From the NCBI RefSeq assembly GCF_000332275.1, contig NZ_CM001776.1, forward strand, positions 1,225,268-1,289,267: DNA of 64,000 nt. The letters are read 5' to 3'. This DNA is from Synechococcus sp. PCC 7336 (GTDB lineage: Bacteria; Cyanobacteriota; Cyanobacteriia; Thermostichales; PCC-7336). Under the pieces are notes generated by a model. It was not told the DNA's origin. It saw only the letters and a program-made list of their open reading frames with translations, and did not search any database. A program made the position numbers and the translations under genes. Below, piece by piece: positions 25,392 to 33,953 of this stretch; the stretch's first letter is position 1; each line of letters begins with the position of its first letter.

Positions 25392-27050
25392 ATGCTGCGC
25401 CTGGAACGTATTGCCAAAATTTATCCCAATAACGAAGTGCTCAAAGACGTGACTTGGGAGGTAAAACCGGGTCAGCGGATTGGCTTGGTGGGGGTGAATG
25501 GTGCGGGGAAAACAACGCAGCTCAAAATTGTGGCGGGGGAAATCGAGCCGACGGCCGGTCAGGTGGTGCGTCCGGCGTCCCTCAATATTGCCTATCTGAC
25601 TCAGGAGTTTGAGGGGGAGCTCGATCGCTGCGTGCGCGACGAGTTTTGGACGGTGTTCGCAGAGGCGAATGAAAACCAGCAGCAGCAGAAGGTCATCCAG
25701 AAGCGATTGGAGACAATTACGCCGGATGATGCGGAGGAACTGGAAAAGCTGCTGAAAAAGATGGATCGCCTGCAGCGGGAATTTGAGGGGATGGATGGCT
25801 ATGCCCTCGAAAGTCAGATTGAGAAGATGATGCCCGAGGTGGGGTTTGCGCCAGGAGATGGCGATCGCCTCATCAGCGAGTTTTCGGGGGGCTGGCAGAT
25901 GCGGATTAGTTTGGGCAAGGTGCTGTTGCAGGAGCCAGATATTCTACTACTGGACGAGCCCACCAACCATTTGGATTTAAAGACGATTGAGTGGTTGGAG
26001 ACCTATCTTAAGGGATTGAAGCAGCCGATGGTGATTGTGTCCCACGATCGCCATTTTCTCGATCGCCTCTGTACCCACATTGTGGAAACGGAACGCGGGG
26101 TTTCGAGTACGTATGTGGGGAATTACAGTCGCTATTTGGCGCAGAAGGAGGAAGCGGCTGCGGCTCAGGTGAGTGCCTTCGATCGGCAGCAAAAGGAGCT
26201 GGCCCAGCAGCAGGCGTTTGTGGATAAGTTTCGAGCCAGTGCGACGCGGAGCACGCAGGCTAAATCGCGGGAGAAGCAGCTCGCCAAGATCGATCGCATT
26301 GATGCACCTCAGTCCCAGTTGAAGTCTTTACAGTTCCGTTTCCCGCCTGCCCCTCGCAGCGGGCGCATGGTGGTGGAGATCTCGGATTTGACCCATGGAT
26401 ATGGCGACGATCTGCTCTATCTCGGCGCTGCGTTGGAGGTGGAGAGGGGCGAGCGAGTGGCGTTCCTCGGTCCCAATGGCTGCGGCAAGTCGTCGTTGTT
26501 GCGGCTGATTGTGGGGGAAGAGGAGCCGATGGATGGGGCGATCGCGTTGGGGCACAACGTTTTGCCCAGCTATTTCGCCCAGAATCAGGCGGATGCCCTC
26601 GACCTGACCAAAACGGTGATGAACACCATCCACGATGAAGCACCCCACCTGAAGGATGAAGAGGTGCGGACGATGTTGGGGCAGTTTTTGTTTTCGAATG
26701 ACACCGTATTTAAGCCGGTTGAGGCGTTGAGTGGGGGTGAGAAGGGGCGGTTGGCACTTGCCAAGATGCTGCTGCGCAAGGCCAATCTGCTCGTACTGGA
26801 CGAGCCCACCAACCATCTGGATATTCCGGCGAAGGAAACTTTGGAGAATGCCTTAAAGCATTACGACGGTACAGTGTTGGTGGTGTCTCACGATCGCTAT
26901 TTCATTCGGCAGGTGGCCACTAAGGTGGTCGATATTCGGGATGGGGAGTTTCGCATTTATGCAGGCTATGACGAATATTACGAGAAGACCCACGCGAAGC
27001 CGAAGCAAAAGAAGAGCAAGTTGGCGGCAGGCAAAGGGAAACGACGATAG
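25392..27050 (+). CDS. ABC-F family ATPase (ribosome-associated, EttA/Uup type)
   Basis: 552 residues with two ABC domains and no membrane segments. Walker A GVNGAGKTT is near residue 37 and GPNGCGKSS near residue 362. Signatures are EFSGGWQMRISLGK and LSGGEKGRLALAK, and both Walker B motifs are followed by LLDEPTNHLD-type sequence. A charged linker (QKELAQQQAFVDKF...) of about 80 residues separates them, and the C-terminus is Lys-rich. ABC-F proteins act on ribosomes rather than in transport; which subfamily cannot be fixed by eye. Confidence 0.92.
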   Translation: MLRLERIAKIYPNNEVLKDVTWEVKPGQRIGLVGVNGAGKTTQLKIVAGEIEPTAGQVVRPASLNIAYLTQEFEGELDRCVRDEFWTVFAEANENQQQQKVIQKRLETITPDDAEELEKLLKKMDRLQREFEGMDGYALESQIEKMMPEVGFAPGDGDRLISEFSGGWQMRISLGKVLLQEPDILLLDEPTNHLDLKTIEWLETYLKGLKQPMVIVSHDRHFLDRLCTHIVETERGVSSTYVGNYSRYLAQKEEAAAAQVSAFDRQQKELAQQQAFVDKFRASATRSTQAKSREKQLAKIDRIDAPQSQLKSLQFRFPPAPRSGRMVVEISDLTHGYGDDLLYLGAALEVERGERVAFLGPNGCGKSSLLRLIVGEEEPMDGAIALGHNVLPSYFAQNQADALDLTKTVMNTIHDEAPHLKDEEVRTMLGQFLFSNDTVFKPVEALSGGEKGRLALAKMLLRKANLLVLDEPTNHLDIPAKETLENALKHYDGTVLVVSHDRYFIRQVATKVVDIRDGEFRIYAGYDEYYEKTHAKPKQKKSKLAAGKGKRR

Positions 27051-27124
27051 TCGCTAACAATCAGGGTTAATTCTTGACTAGACATCCTAAACCTTCATCG
27101 TCTAATACAAATTTGACCCCCTAC

Positions 27125-28180
27125 TCATAGCAAATAGAAACGAATCCCTCTCCAACTCCAGTCAGATGCTCCTGAGCCAATCCAACGCGCATCAAAGGGC
27201 TGAGTTCCCAATCTCAGGTGAAAAGTAATTAAACCTTTATCTGACTCGTTTAAAATATGATGGCCGTATAACCTGTCTATTAATACCCATGCGTCCTGAT
27301 GGAAACACTGGTAGAGCTGATTGTGAGAAAGCTTGTCACTTGCTTTCTTCGATTCATCTACGCCTTCAAATTCAATCTGATTTTTTCTATTTGTGTGCGG
27401 CTTGAATTTCCCATGTGTCATTTGACCAGAAACAACCTTGATTGCATCTAGAGAATTCCCATGGTGATGCTTACTCGATCTTTGCCCTGGATTCCAAGAA
27501 ATTATATATCCAGTAAGAGCATCAGTTTGAAACACTTTTTTTCTTGCATACTCTTCATCTCCATACCTAGATTTTTCTATCAAAACCTTGCTAGATATAT
27601 AAGCTTTCTGAACAATATTTCTGAACGTGTCTATGTCTAATGGATTTTTTTGCGATCGTAGACTATTTATCATACGCTGTACGCTCAGAATTGTTATGAC
27701 TGTTTCTCGATATTCTGCCGTCTTTGTATATTCCTCCATATCTTTATGTTTATAGAATCTATTTAGAGAATTAGTGATTAACTCGGAAGTCACAAGCATC
27801 TTTACAAAAGCATCTCGCCGCTTTTCTGCTCGGATTTCATCGATTAAACTTTTCAGATTTTTTTCTTTGTTTGAACTGCTTTGAGATCTAATCAAAAGAT
27901 ACCTACTTAGGAGTTCTACATCCTCCTTCTCTACGAGACTAGTTTCATCCCGATCTGAATAGATTCTCAGATCTCGATCGCCCTCTATTATTTTAACTAG
28001 CTCCTCCAAGCTGCAATTGAGAGATTGACAGAGCATATAAATCTTCTTGATTGTCTTATCGCACTTGCCCTTTTCCCAATTCTCTAGCGTCTGTTTAGCT
28101 ATACCTACTTTTTCCGCTAGCTCAACTTGAGTTAGCCCATTAATTCCTCTCAATGATTTGATTCCGTGAATTTCACTCAT
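27125..28180 (-). CDS. XRE-family HTH fused to a cysteine-dioxygenase-like cupin
   Basis: 351 residues from ATG 28180 (a TTG ten codons upstream is less likely). Residues about 5-65 are an XRE helix-turn-helix (LTQVELAEKVGIAKQTLENW). A helical middle of about 130 residues is unrecognised. The C-terminal domain has ISWNPGQRSSKHHHGNSLDA followed by IKVVSGQM, like the His-x-His metal site of type I cysteine dioxygenase, and a late LYGHHILN pair. It may be a transcription factor sensing a thiol or small acid through the cupin. The gene is A/T-rich and lone. Confidence 0.7.
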   Translation of the reverse strand: MSEIHGIKSLRGINGLTQVELAEKVGIAKQTLENWEKGKCDKTIKKIYMLCQSLNCSLEELVKIIEGDRDLRIYSDRDETSLVEKEDVELLSRYLLIRSQSSSNKEKNLKSLIDEIRAEKRRDAFVKMLVTSELITNSLNRFYKHKDMEEYTKTAEYRETVITILSVQRMINSLRSQKNPLDIDTFRNIVQKAYISSKVLIEKSRYGDEEYARKKVFQTDALTGYIISWNPGQRSSKHHHGNSLDAIKVVSGQMTHGKFKPHTNRKNQIEFEGVDESKKASDKLSHNQLYQCFHQDAWVLIDRLYGHHILNESDKGLITFHLRLGTQPFDARWIGSGASDWSWRGIRFYLL

Positions 28181-28780
28181 GAGCCAGACTCTCACTTGGG
28201 AAGCATTCAAATGAAGGAATTTATGGTACTATCAATACTTTGTCTATATAGTAGTGCCCCAGTAACACTCAATAGCAGAAGAGTGGAGATAGGTGCTTGT
28301 ACGATATTTATCGTGAGCCACTTACTTTAGAGATACTTCCAATTAATATTAGCTGACAATCGATGTGAGTTTCTAGGATCTTTCTGAGATAATACTAGAA
28401 AAGTATTTTTGTCTCCTAAGTATTAGTACTCATTAAAGAGTTGAAATATATACTGCTTATATTTCTGGACTCATGTCAAACTCACTACATTAAGCAACTA
28501 TGTGATTGGTTAATCCTGAACGATTCAGGATATGAGGCGCTAAAATCTTTGCCTTTCGAACACTCGCTCCTTACTTCCAGGGCACTACCTTTGATTGAAG
28601 TATTTATAAGTCAAGCTGCCGCAGTGCTTTTGAGCTAGCTGCAGTCTTGCCAATTTTCAAGCCCTTACCAAGAAAGAATTTCTTATTACTCTACCATTCA
28701 AGATATTCGAGAAGCAGAACTACTACTCGATTTATCTCTCATTTCTATTAAAATTTGGATTGGTTACCAGGATTACCTTA
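28181..28780. other. A/T-rich intergenic region, no convincing gene
   Basis: About 600 nt between the XRE-cupin gene and the RES toxin gene. The only open frame of note (28441-28638, TTG start) has no family or ribosome binding site and is probably chance. The composition is markedly A/T-rich compared with the core genes. Confidence 0.5.
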
Positions 28781-29326
28781 CTAAGTGCATTTTACTTGGA
28801 TGGAAAAGCGTCCTATTAGCTCTGCAGAGATTAAACATTGTCGAGGACTATTAGGCAGCTTCTCCAGAAATAAAACCAGATTCCATTTTTCTAAGTTATC
28901 GAGAAAGCACATAGAAGGGACAAAAATGCCTTGCGCAGGTGTAGCAGTACGGATCGATCTGGCAACACTTCGAGCAATTTGCTCATCCATGAAGCTATGG
29001 GGGCCTTTTACCACACCGAAGTTATCCCAAATAGCTTTATTGCATAGGTTGATAGTGCTCTCTAGCTTAATCTCGATACTATAAACCTTCCGAGACAGAG
29101 CTTGCCCGGCTAGACCTGGCCTACTCTCTCTAAAATGGCGAGCATACTCTCCAAGAGCAACATCTTGACTCTTAGCTAGATATATTGTCCTTTCTCCAGC
29201 ATAATTCCAGCGATGTTCACGAACCCTCCTAACGTTTCCAAAATCAAATATTGTATTGTCTGGAGCATCTGGAATGTGCCGAATGGCATGGCCAGACCAA
29301 GGGGAACAAAAGTCTTCTAGGCTCAT
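28781..29326 (-). CDS. RES-domain toxin
   Basis: 181 residues. The RES fold is seen in RRVREHRWNYAGERTIYLAK with the Arg and Tyr of the family, then DVALGEYARHFRES with the Glu. Other conserved-looking blocks are RSVARSIRTATPAQGIFVPS and ...LEKWNLVLFLE. RES proteins of toxin-antitoxin pairs degrade NAD+. It lies 6 nt behind the Xre antitoxin, on the same strand. Confidence 0.82.
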   Translation of the reverse strand: MSLEDFCSPWSGHAIRHIPDAPDNTIFDFGNVRRVREHRWNYAGERTIYLAKSQDVALGEYARHFRESRPGLAGQALSRKVYSIEIKLESTINLCNKAIWDNFGVVKGPHSFMDEQIARSVARSIRTATPAQGIFVPSMCFLDNLEKWNLVLFLEKLPNSPRQCLISAELIGRFSIQVKCT

Positions 29327-29332
29327 CAGTTG

Positions 29333-29695
29333 TCAGAAAGCACCCTCATAGTCTTTAGCTAGGGCCGACAAAACAAGATCGAACTTGCCCGCTTGCAGGA
29401 GATCGTAGGCAGCAAGGCCAGAAAACACTTTCAAACGGGTTCTTATAAACTTTTTAAATCCTTCAGGTGTGTATACAGAGAGGCCAAGAGCAATGACTTC
29501 TTGCAAGCTTTTGAGTGTCTCGAAGACATCAGGGGCTGGCAGCTCGCACTTACCAGGCTCCCATCCTCTAATGGTTTCTGGGCTGACCTTCATAATCTTT
29601 GCCATCTCATCATAGGTAAGTCCTAGATTTTGGCGGATGGATGAGGGGTCTAGCCCTCGAATAGGAGGACATGGCGCTGCAGGAGACATAGACAT
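29333..29695 (-). CDS. Xre-type antitoxin of the RES pair
   Basis: 120 residues with an HTH (NLGLTYDEMAKIMKVSPETI, RGWEPGKCELPAP). A C-terminal toxin-binding-like segment follows (YTPEGFKKFIRTRLKVFSGL, AAYDLLQAGKFDLVLSALAK). Antitoxin-first order and 6-nt spacing match RES-Xre modules. The C-terminal part may substitute for the MbcA/ParS domain of other pairs. Confidence 0.8.
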   Translation of the reverse strand: MSMSPAAPCPPIRGLDPSSIRQNLGLTYDEMAKIMKVSPETIRGWEPGKCELPAPDVFETLKSLQEVIALGLSVYTPEGFKKFIRTRLKVFSGLAAYDLLQAGKFDLVLSALAKDYEGAF

Positions 29696-30114
29696 AACGA
29701 TTTACCTTATGACTTAGACAACAGCTTGCAAGCATATATGTCATAAAAGTACTTTTCCCATACTTGGAGAGTATTTTACTTTACGATAAATTCGTTTTTA
29801 TGACGACCAGTTTGGTGGGAGCACAATATAGAAGCACTGCTGCATACTGACAATAACTGGTATACCCAATCTAATGTCTTATAAGTATGCTCCTTGCTAG
29901 GGTAGCATAGCATTATTTTTATAGGGGCTTCTTCCAGAAGAATCTATAAAAAAACATTGACAGAGGTATTCGAACTCCTCATAATACATGCTTTTATAAA
30001 CTCAGGTAGGTGGAGGTGAAGATGGGTGCAGATCGCTTCTTCGCAGTATCTCGGTCGGCACCTGGAACTGAGGGGATATACTGCCTAGCAACACGATCTC
30101 CCCCATTCAGCTTC
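29696..30114. promoter_or_regulatory. Divergent control region with TTATGAC boxes
   Basis: The box TTATGAC or its inverse occurs at 29707-29713, 29740-29746 (GTCATAA) and 29798-29804. The last two are arms of a 9-bp inverted repeat (GTCATAAAA / TTTTATGAC). They lie 12-109 bp upstream of the antitoxin ATG and are likely operators for the Xre protein. The rest of the interval, up to the sugar-binding protein, holds no gene I can support. Confidence 0.5.
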
Positions 30115-31377
30115 ATGCCCCTTTCCCGCCGTCAATTTCTGAGCGCCTCTGCTGCTTTCACCCTCGGGGCTTGCGCTGCCGCCACCAGCCCGACGGGAGG
30201 CAATTCCAACAACGAGCTGACCTTCTGGACCATGCAGCTCAAACCCACCTTTAACGAGTACATGGCCGCTTTGGTTGCCCAATTCGAACAACAACATCCG
30301 GGCGTGACAGTGCAGTGGGTGGATGTGCCTTGGGGGGAGATGAAGGACAAAATTCTGACGGCGATCGCCGCTCGGACAGGCCCAGATGTCGTCAATCTCA
30401 ATCCGCAGTTTGCGACGAAGCTGGCAGAAAAAGACGCCTTAGTCGATTTGGGACAGCTAGTAGGGGCGGAAAATCGGGCGAACTATTTCCCCAACCTCTG
30501 GAAAGCCAATCAGTTAGGAGAGACCACCTTCGGATTGCCTTGGTACGTAGCCACCGATATTGCGGCTTACAACCGCGATCTGTTCGCGCGGGCCGGTCTC
30601 GATCCCGACAAGCCACCTCAGACCTATGAGGAGCTCGCGAGCGCCGCAACCCAAATTGCCTCAAACACGGATAAATTAGCCTTTTTGCTGACGATGGATG
30701 GCTCGCAGGTACTGGAGTCGATGGTGCAGATGGGTCTGCAACTGCTCGCTCCCGATGGTCGGGCAGCTTTTGACTCGGCGGCAGGGCGGGCAGCTTTTGG
30801 CTATTGGGTGGACTTATTCCAGCAGGGGGTTGTGCCGCGAGAAATGCTGACGGAGAGTCATCGAAGGGCGATCGAGCTCTATCAGGCGGGGGAGTTGGCC
30901 ATGCTGCTGACAGGACCGCAGTTGTTAGTGCAGGTGGCTGAAAATGCTCCCAGTATTGCCAGTGTGACGGATGTGACGGCGCAAATTTCCGGTTCCAGCG
31001 GCGTCAAGAGTGCCAGTGTTATGAATGTCGCCATTCCCAAACAGGCCCGCAACATCGATCTCGCCCTCCAGTTCGCGCTGTTTGTCACCAGCGATCGCAA
31101 TCAATTAGAATTTTCCAAACTTGCCAACACCTTACCCTCTACGATCGCCAGCACTCGATCGGCCTTTTTCTCTGAAGGTGGCGCAACCATCCTCGACAAA
31201 GCCCGCATCGTCAGTGCCCGACAATTACCGAACGCCGAAGTCCTGATTCCCCCAGTGGAGGGGTTAGATAAACTGCAAACCCTCATCTACGACCAGTTGC
31301 AACTGGCAATGTTGGGCAGTAAAACTGTCGAACAAGCTGTTAGCACAGCAGCTCAACAGTGGAACCAGTTAATATGA
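30115..31377 (+). CDS. Sugar ABC transporter substrate-binding lipoprotein
   Basis: 420 residues from ATG 30115. The N-terminus MPLSRRQFLSASAAFTLGAC has a twin-arginine-like SRRQFL and a lipobox LGAC, so it is a lipoprotein of the periplasmic face. The body follows the family-1 sugar-binding pattern: FEQQHPGVTVQWVDVPWGEM, then TGPDVVNLNPQFATKLAEKD, and YELASAATQIA-type helices. Its stop overlaps the ATG of the first permease. An upstream in-frame start at 30010 was rejected because it would bury the signal peptide. The substrate is not readable from sequence. Confidence 0.9.
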   Translation: MPLSRRQFLSASAAFTLGACAAATSPTGGNSNNELTFWTMQLKPTFNEYMAALVAQFEQQHPGVTVQWVDVPWGEMKDKILTAIAARTGPDVVNLNPQFATKLAEKDALVDLGQLVGAENRANYFPNLWKANQLGETTFGLPWYVATDIAAYNRDLFARAGLDPDKPPQTYEELASAATQIASNTDKLAFLLTMDGSQVLESMVQMGLQLLAPDGRAAFDSAAGRAAFGYWVDLFQQGVVPREMLTESHRRAIELYQAGELAMLLTGPQLLVQVAENAPSIASVTDVTAQISGSSGVKSASVMNVAIPKQARNIDLALQFALFVTSDRNQLEFSKLANTLPSTIASTRSAFFSEGGATILDKARIVSARQLPNAEVLIPPVEGLDKLQTLIYDQLQLAMLGSKTVEQAVSTAAQQWNQLI

Positions 31378-32249
31378 GCGATCGCTCCCCCTGGACTCCC
31401 TATCTATTCCTTTTCCCCGCTCTATTAGTGTTGGGGATTGTCTCATTCTGGCCTGCTCTACAAGCCATCTACTACAGTCTGACCAGCTACGATCTCCTCA
31501 GTCCTCCGCACTTTCACGGACTCCAGAATTATATCGACTTAGCAGGCGATCGCCTCTTTTGGAAAGTGCTTGGCAATACACTCGTCTACTTAGCCGTTGC
31601 CGTTCCAGCACTCATTTTTTTGCCTCTTATTTTAGCGATTCTAGTCAACCAAAAGCTGAAAGGCATTCACACCTTTCGCGTACTCTACTATCTGCCAGTG
31701 GTTGTTTCCGTTGTGGTTGCCGGGCTTGCTTGGAAATGGATTTATGCCGAGAATGGACTACTAAATTTTCTGCTATCTTTACTCACCTTCCGAGAGATTC
31801 GTATCCCCTGGCTGACCGATCCCAATTTGGCTCTGCTGGCCATTATTGCTGTCACGGTTTGGAAGGGGTTGGGTTATTATATGGTGATTTATCTGGCCGG
31901 ATTGCAGTCTATTCCTCAAAATGTTTACGAAGCGGCTGAGATTGATGGCTCGGATGGCTGGCAGAAACATTGGGATATTACGGTGCCGTTGATGAGACCC
32001 TATCTGTTTCTAGTGGGAGTGTTAGCGGCGATCGCTTCTATGAAAGTCTTTGAAGAAATCTACGCGATCTCTCCCAATGGCGGTCCGGCCAACAGTACGA
32101 AGACACTGGTGTACTATCTGTACGAAAAAGGCTTTAGCGATTTAGACATGGGGTATGCGGCGGCAATCGGAGTGGTTCTGTTTGCGATTGTTGTGGGATT
32201 ATCTCTATCCGCGGCTCGCCTCTTACACATTCGAGGAATCCAATTGTGA
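31374..32249 (+). CDS. Sugar ABC transporter permease (MalF/UgpA type)
   Basis: 291 residues, about six membrane helices (PYLFLFPALLVLGIVSFWPA first). The ABC-interacting loop EAAEIDGSDGWQKHWDITVP is near residue 190. It overlaps the binding-protein stop by 4 nt (ATGA) and the next permease by 4 nt. One half of the heterodimeric membrane channel. No ATPase gene is next door, so a shared ATPase encoded elsewhere is likely, as is usual for sugar importers of this class. Confidence 0.92.
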   Translation: MSDRSPWTPYLFLFPALLVLGIVSFWPALQAIYYSLTSYDLLSPPHFHGLQNYIDLAGDRLFWKVLGNTLVYLAVAVPALIFLPLILAILVNQKLKGIHTFRVLYYLPVVVSVVVAGLAWKWIYAENGLLNFLLSLLTFREIRIPWLTDPNLALLAIIAVTVWKGLGYYMVIYLAGLQSIPQNVYEAAEIDGSDGWQKHWDITVPLMRPYLFLVGVLAAIASMKVFEEIYAISPNGGPANSTKTLVYYLYEKGFSDLDMGYAAAIGVVLFAIVVGLSLSAARLLHIRGIQL

Positions 32250-33073
32250 AGCGAGCCATTTGGACAGCGCTGCGCAACTACTGGCTGTTGGTGGCGATCG
32301 CCATTGTCGCCGTCGGACCCATCCTCTGGCTCTTCAGCACTGCCCTCAAATCCCCCAGCGAAAATATCTTTGCCTATCCCCCTCAACTGATTCCACAAGC
32401 TCCGACGTTGGAAAACTTTGGCCGCGTTTGGCGAGATAATCCCTTCCCGCAATATTTATGGAACAGTTCGGTGGTGTCGGCGATCGCCGTTGTCTGCAAT
32501 CTCCTCTTTTGCTCCCTCGCCGCCTATCCCCTCGCGCGTCTCGAGTTTCGCGGCAAATCCCTTATTTTCTGGGGAATTGTCGGCACTAGTGCTATTCCCT
32601 TTCAAATTACGATGATTCCGCTATACGTTCTTGCCGTTCAACTGAATTTAAAAAATACCTATTTAGGGTTAGTCTTTCCCTATGCCACTTCAGCTTTCGG
32701 GATTTTCCTCTTGCGCCAAGCCTTCCAAACGGTTCCTCTAGAACTGGAAGAGGCTGCTCGCATTGATGGCTGCAGTCCTATCGGAATTTGGTGGAATGTC
32801 ATGCTTCCATCGATTCGATCTGCGCTGACCACCCTAGCGATCTTTACCTTTGTGGGTATGTGGGGAGATTTTTTGTGGCCACTGGTGATGTTGGACGATC
32901 CCCAACGGTTTACGTTGCCTTTGGGGGTGGCCAATTTGGCGAGTGCCTTTTCGGCAGATTGGCGGGCGATCGCCGCTGGCTCCATCCTCTCGATCCTGCC
33001 AGTCTTGGGCTTTTTTGCCGCCCTGCAGCAGTTCATCATTCCCTCAGAGTCGGGTAGCGGCATTAAAGGCTAG
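32246..33073 (+). CDS. Sugar ABC transporter permease (MalG/UgpE type)
   Basis: 275 residues from GTG 32246, overlapping the previous stop. Six predicted helices. The EAA loop is ELEEAARIDGCSPIGIWWNV near residues 165-185 with the Asp-Gly of the family. The second channel subunit. The 3' end overlaps the convergent TspO-like gene by 11 nt. Confidence 0.92.
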   Translation: MKRAIWTALRNYWLLVAIAIVAVGPILWLFSTALKSPSENIFAYPPQLIPQAPTLENFGRVWRDNPFPQYLWNSSVVSAIAVVCNLLFCSLAAYPLARLEFRGKSLIFWGIVGTSAIPFQITMIPLYVLAVQLNLKNTYLGLVFPYATSAFGIFLLRQAFQTVPLELEEAARIDGCSPIGIWWNVMLPSIRSALTTLAIFTFVGMWGDFLWPLVMLDDPQRFTLPLGVANLASAFSADWRAIAAGSILSILPVLGFFAALQQFIIPSESGSGIKG

Positions 33074-33842
33074 GGAGAGAACTGCGATCGCCCTTCCTCA
33101 ACTGGGTCGCCAAAACCAGCAAGCTCAGGAAGACAGAGGCGACTATCGCAGTCACAGCAATGAGAGGAATAGCATGCTGCCGGACTGCGATCGCGATCGA
33201 GGCCCAGACAATCACGAGAGGATAGGCTGCATCTTTTCGATGGGTGGCAGCGATCGTGGCGATCGCCGCACTCACAATGATTAAAATTGCGGTCCAGACA
33301 GGCGGTGAAATCCCCCAACCGCTCCAGTCTAGAGCAGAGAGGGCTATGGCAACGTTGACGACTGTGGCGACGGTAATCCAGCCCAGGTAGATGCTGATGG
33401 GCTGGCGGACGAGCCATTGTTCTTGGGGGGAGACTCGTTGCTGGCCCACCTCCAGCCTCAGGTAGATGGCAATCAGGGGCAGCAAGATACCCAGCATAGC
33501 CAGAAGGGATAAGAGGAACTGGCGAGAGAGAAACAGAAAGACCCAAATAGCTTGGGCGATACAGGCCCACACCAGTCGATATCCTATGCGGCGCAAGCTG
33601 GGATTTTGTCGTTGGGCGGGGAGCAGTTGATAGACGCCAAAAGAAAATAGGGCCAGATAAATGAGGCCCCAAATGGCAAAGGCGTAGCTGGCCGGCGTAA
33701 TTTGTACGCCGGCAAAAAGGGTGTTAGAAATCTCGCCAATGTTGAGCCCATTGAGGGGATAGAAATTGGAGAGTACATTGACGAGGAATGCGCCCAAAAT
33801 GGCTGCGATCGTCGCTAGTTGTCGTAGCAGGTCGGATGGCAT
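33063..33842 (-). CDS. TspO-like tryptophan-rich membrane protein
   Basis: 259 residues with about seven hydrophobic segments. It has ITPASYAFAIWGLIYLALFS and QPISIYLGWITVATVVNVAI, the two blocks typical of TspO/MBR-related bacterial proteins. It is longer than classic TspO (about 160 residues), so it belongs to the extended family seen in cyanobacteria. Function unknown beyond membrane location; linkage to the sugar importer is only positional. Confidence 0.7.
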   Translation of the reverse strand: MPSDLLRQLATIAAILGAFLVNVLSNFYPLNGLNIGEISNTLFAGVQITPASYAFAIWGLIYLALFSFGVYQLLPAQRQNPSLRRIGYRLVWACIAQAIWVFLFLSRQFLLSLLAMLGILLPLIAIYLRLEVGQQRVSPQEQWLVRQPISIYLGWITVATVVNVAIALSALDWSGWGISPPVWTAILIIVSAAIATIAATHRKDAAYPLVIVWASIAIAVRQHAIPLIAVTAIVASVFLSLLVLATQLRKGDRSSLPSL

Positions 33843-33953
33843 TGCTCAGCTCAGAAAGATATAAGAAGTTGTGGTAGTCAATCCGATATGCGCATCCCCA
33901 ATGCCCAGTCGCGATCGCCAATTGCCCTCGCGCTAAGACACCTCGCCCTCACC

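Noticed and set aside
28441-28638. 65-codon open frame after the XRE-cupin gene
   Set aside because: TTG start, no ribosome binding site, no family, in A/T-rich non-coding DNA.
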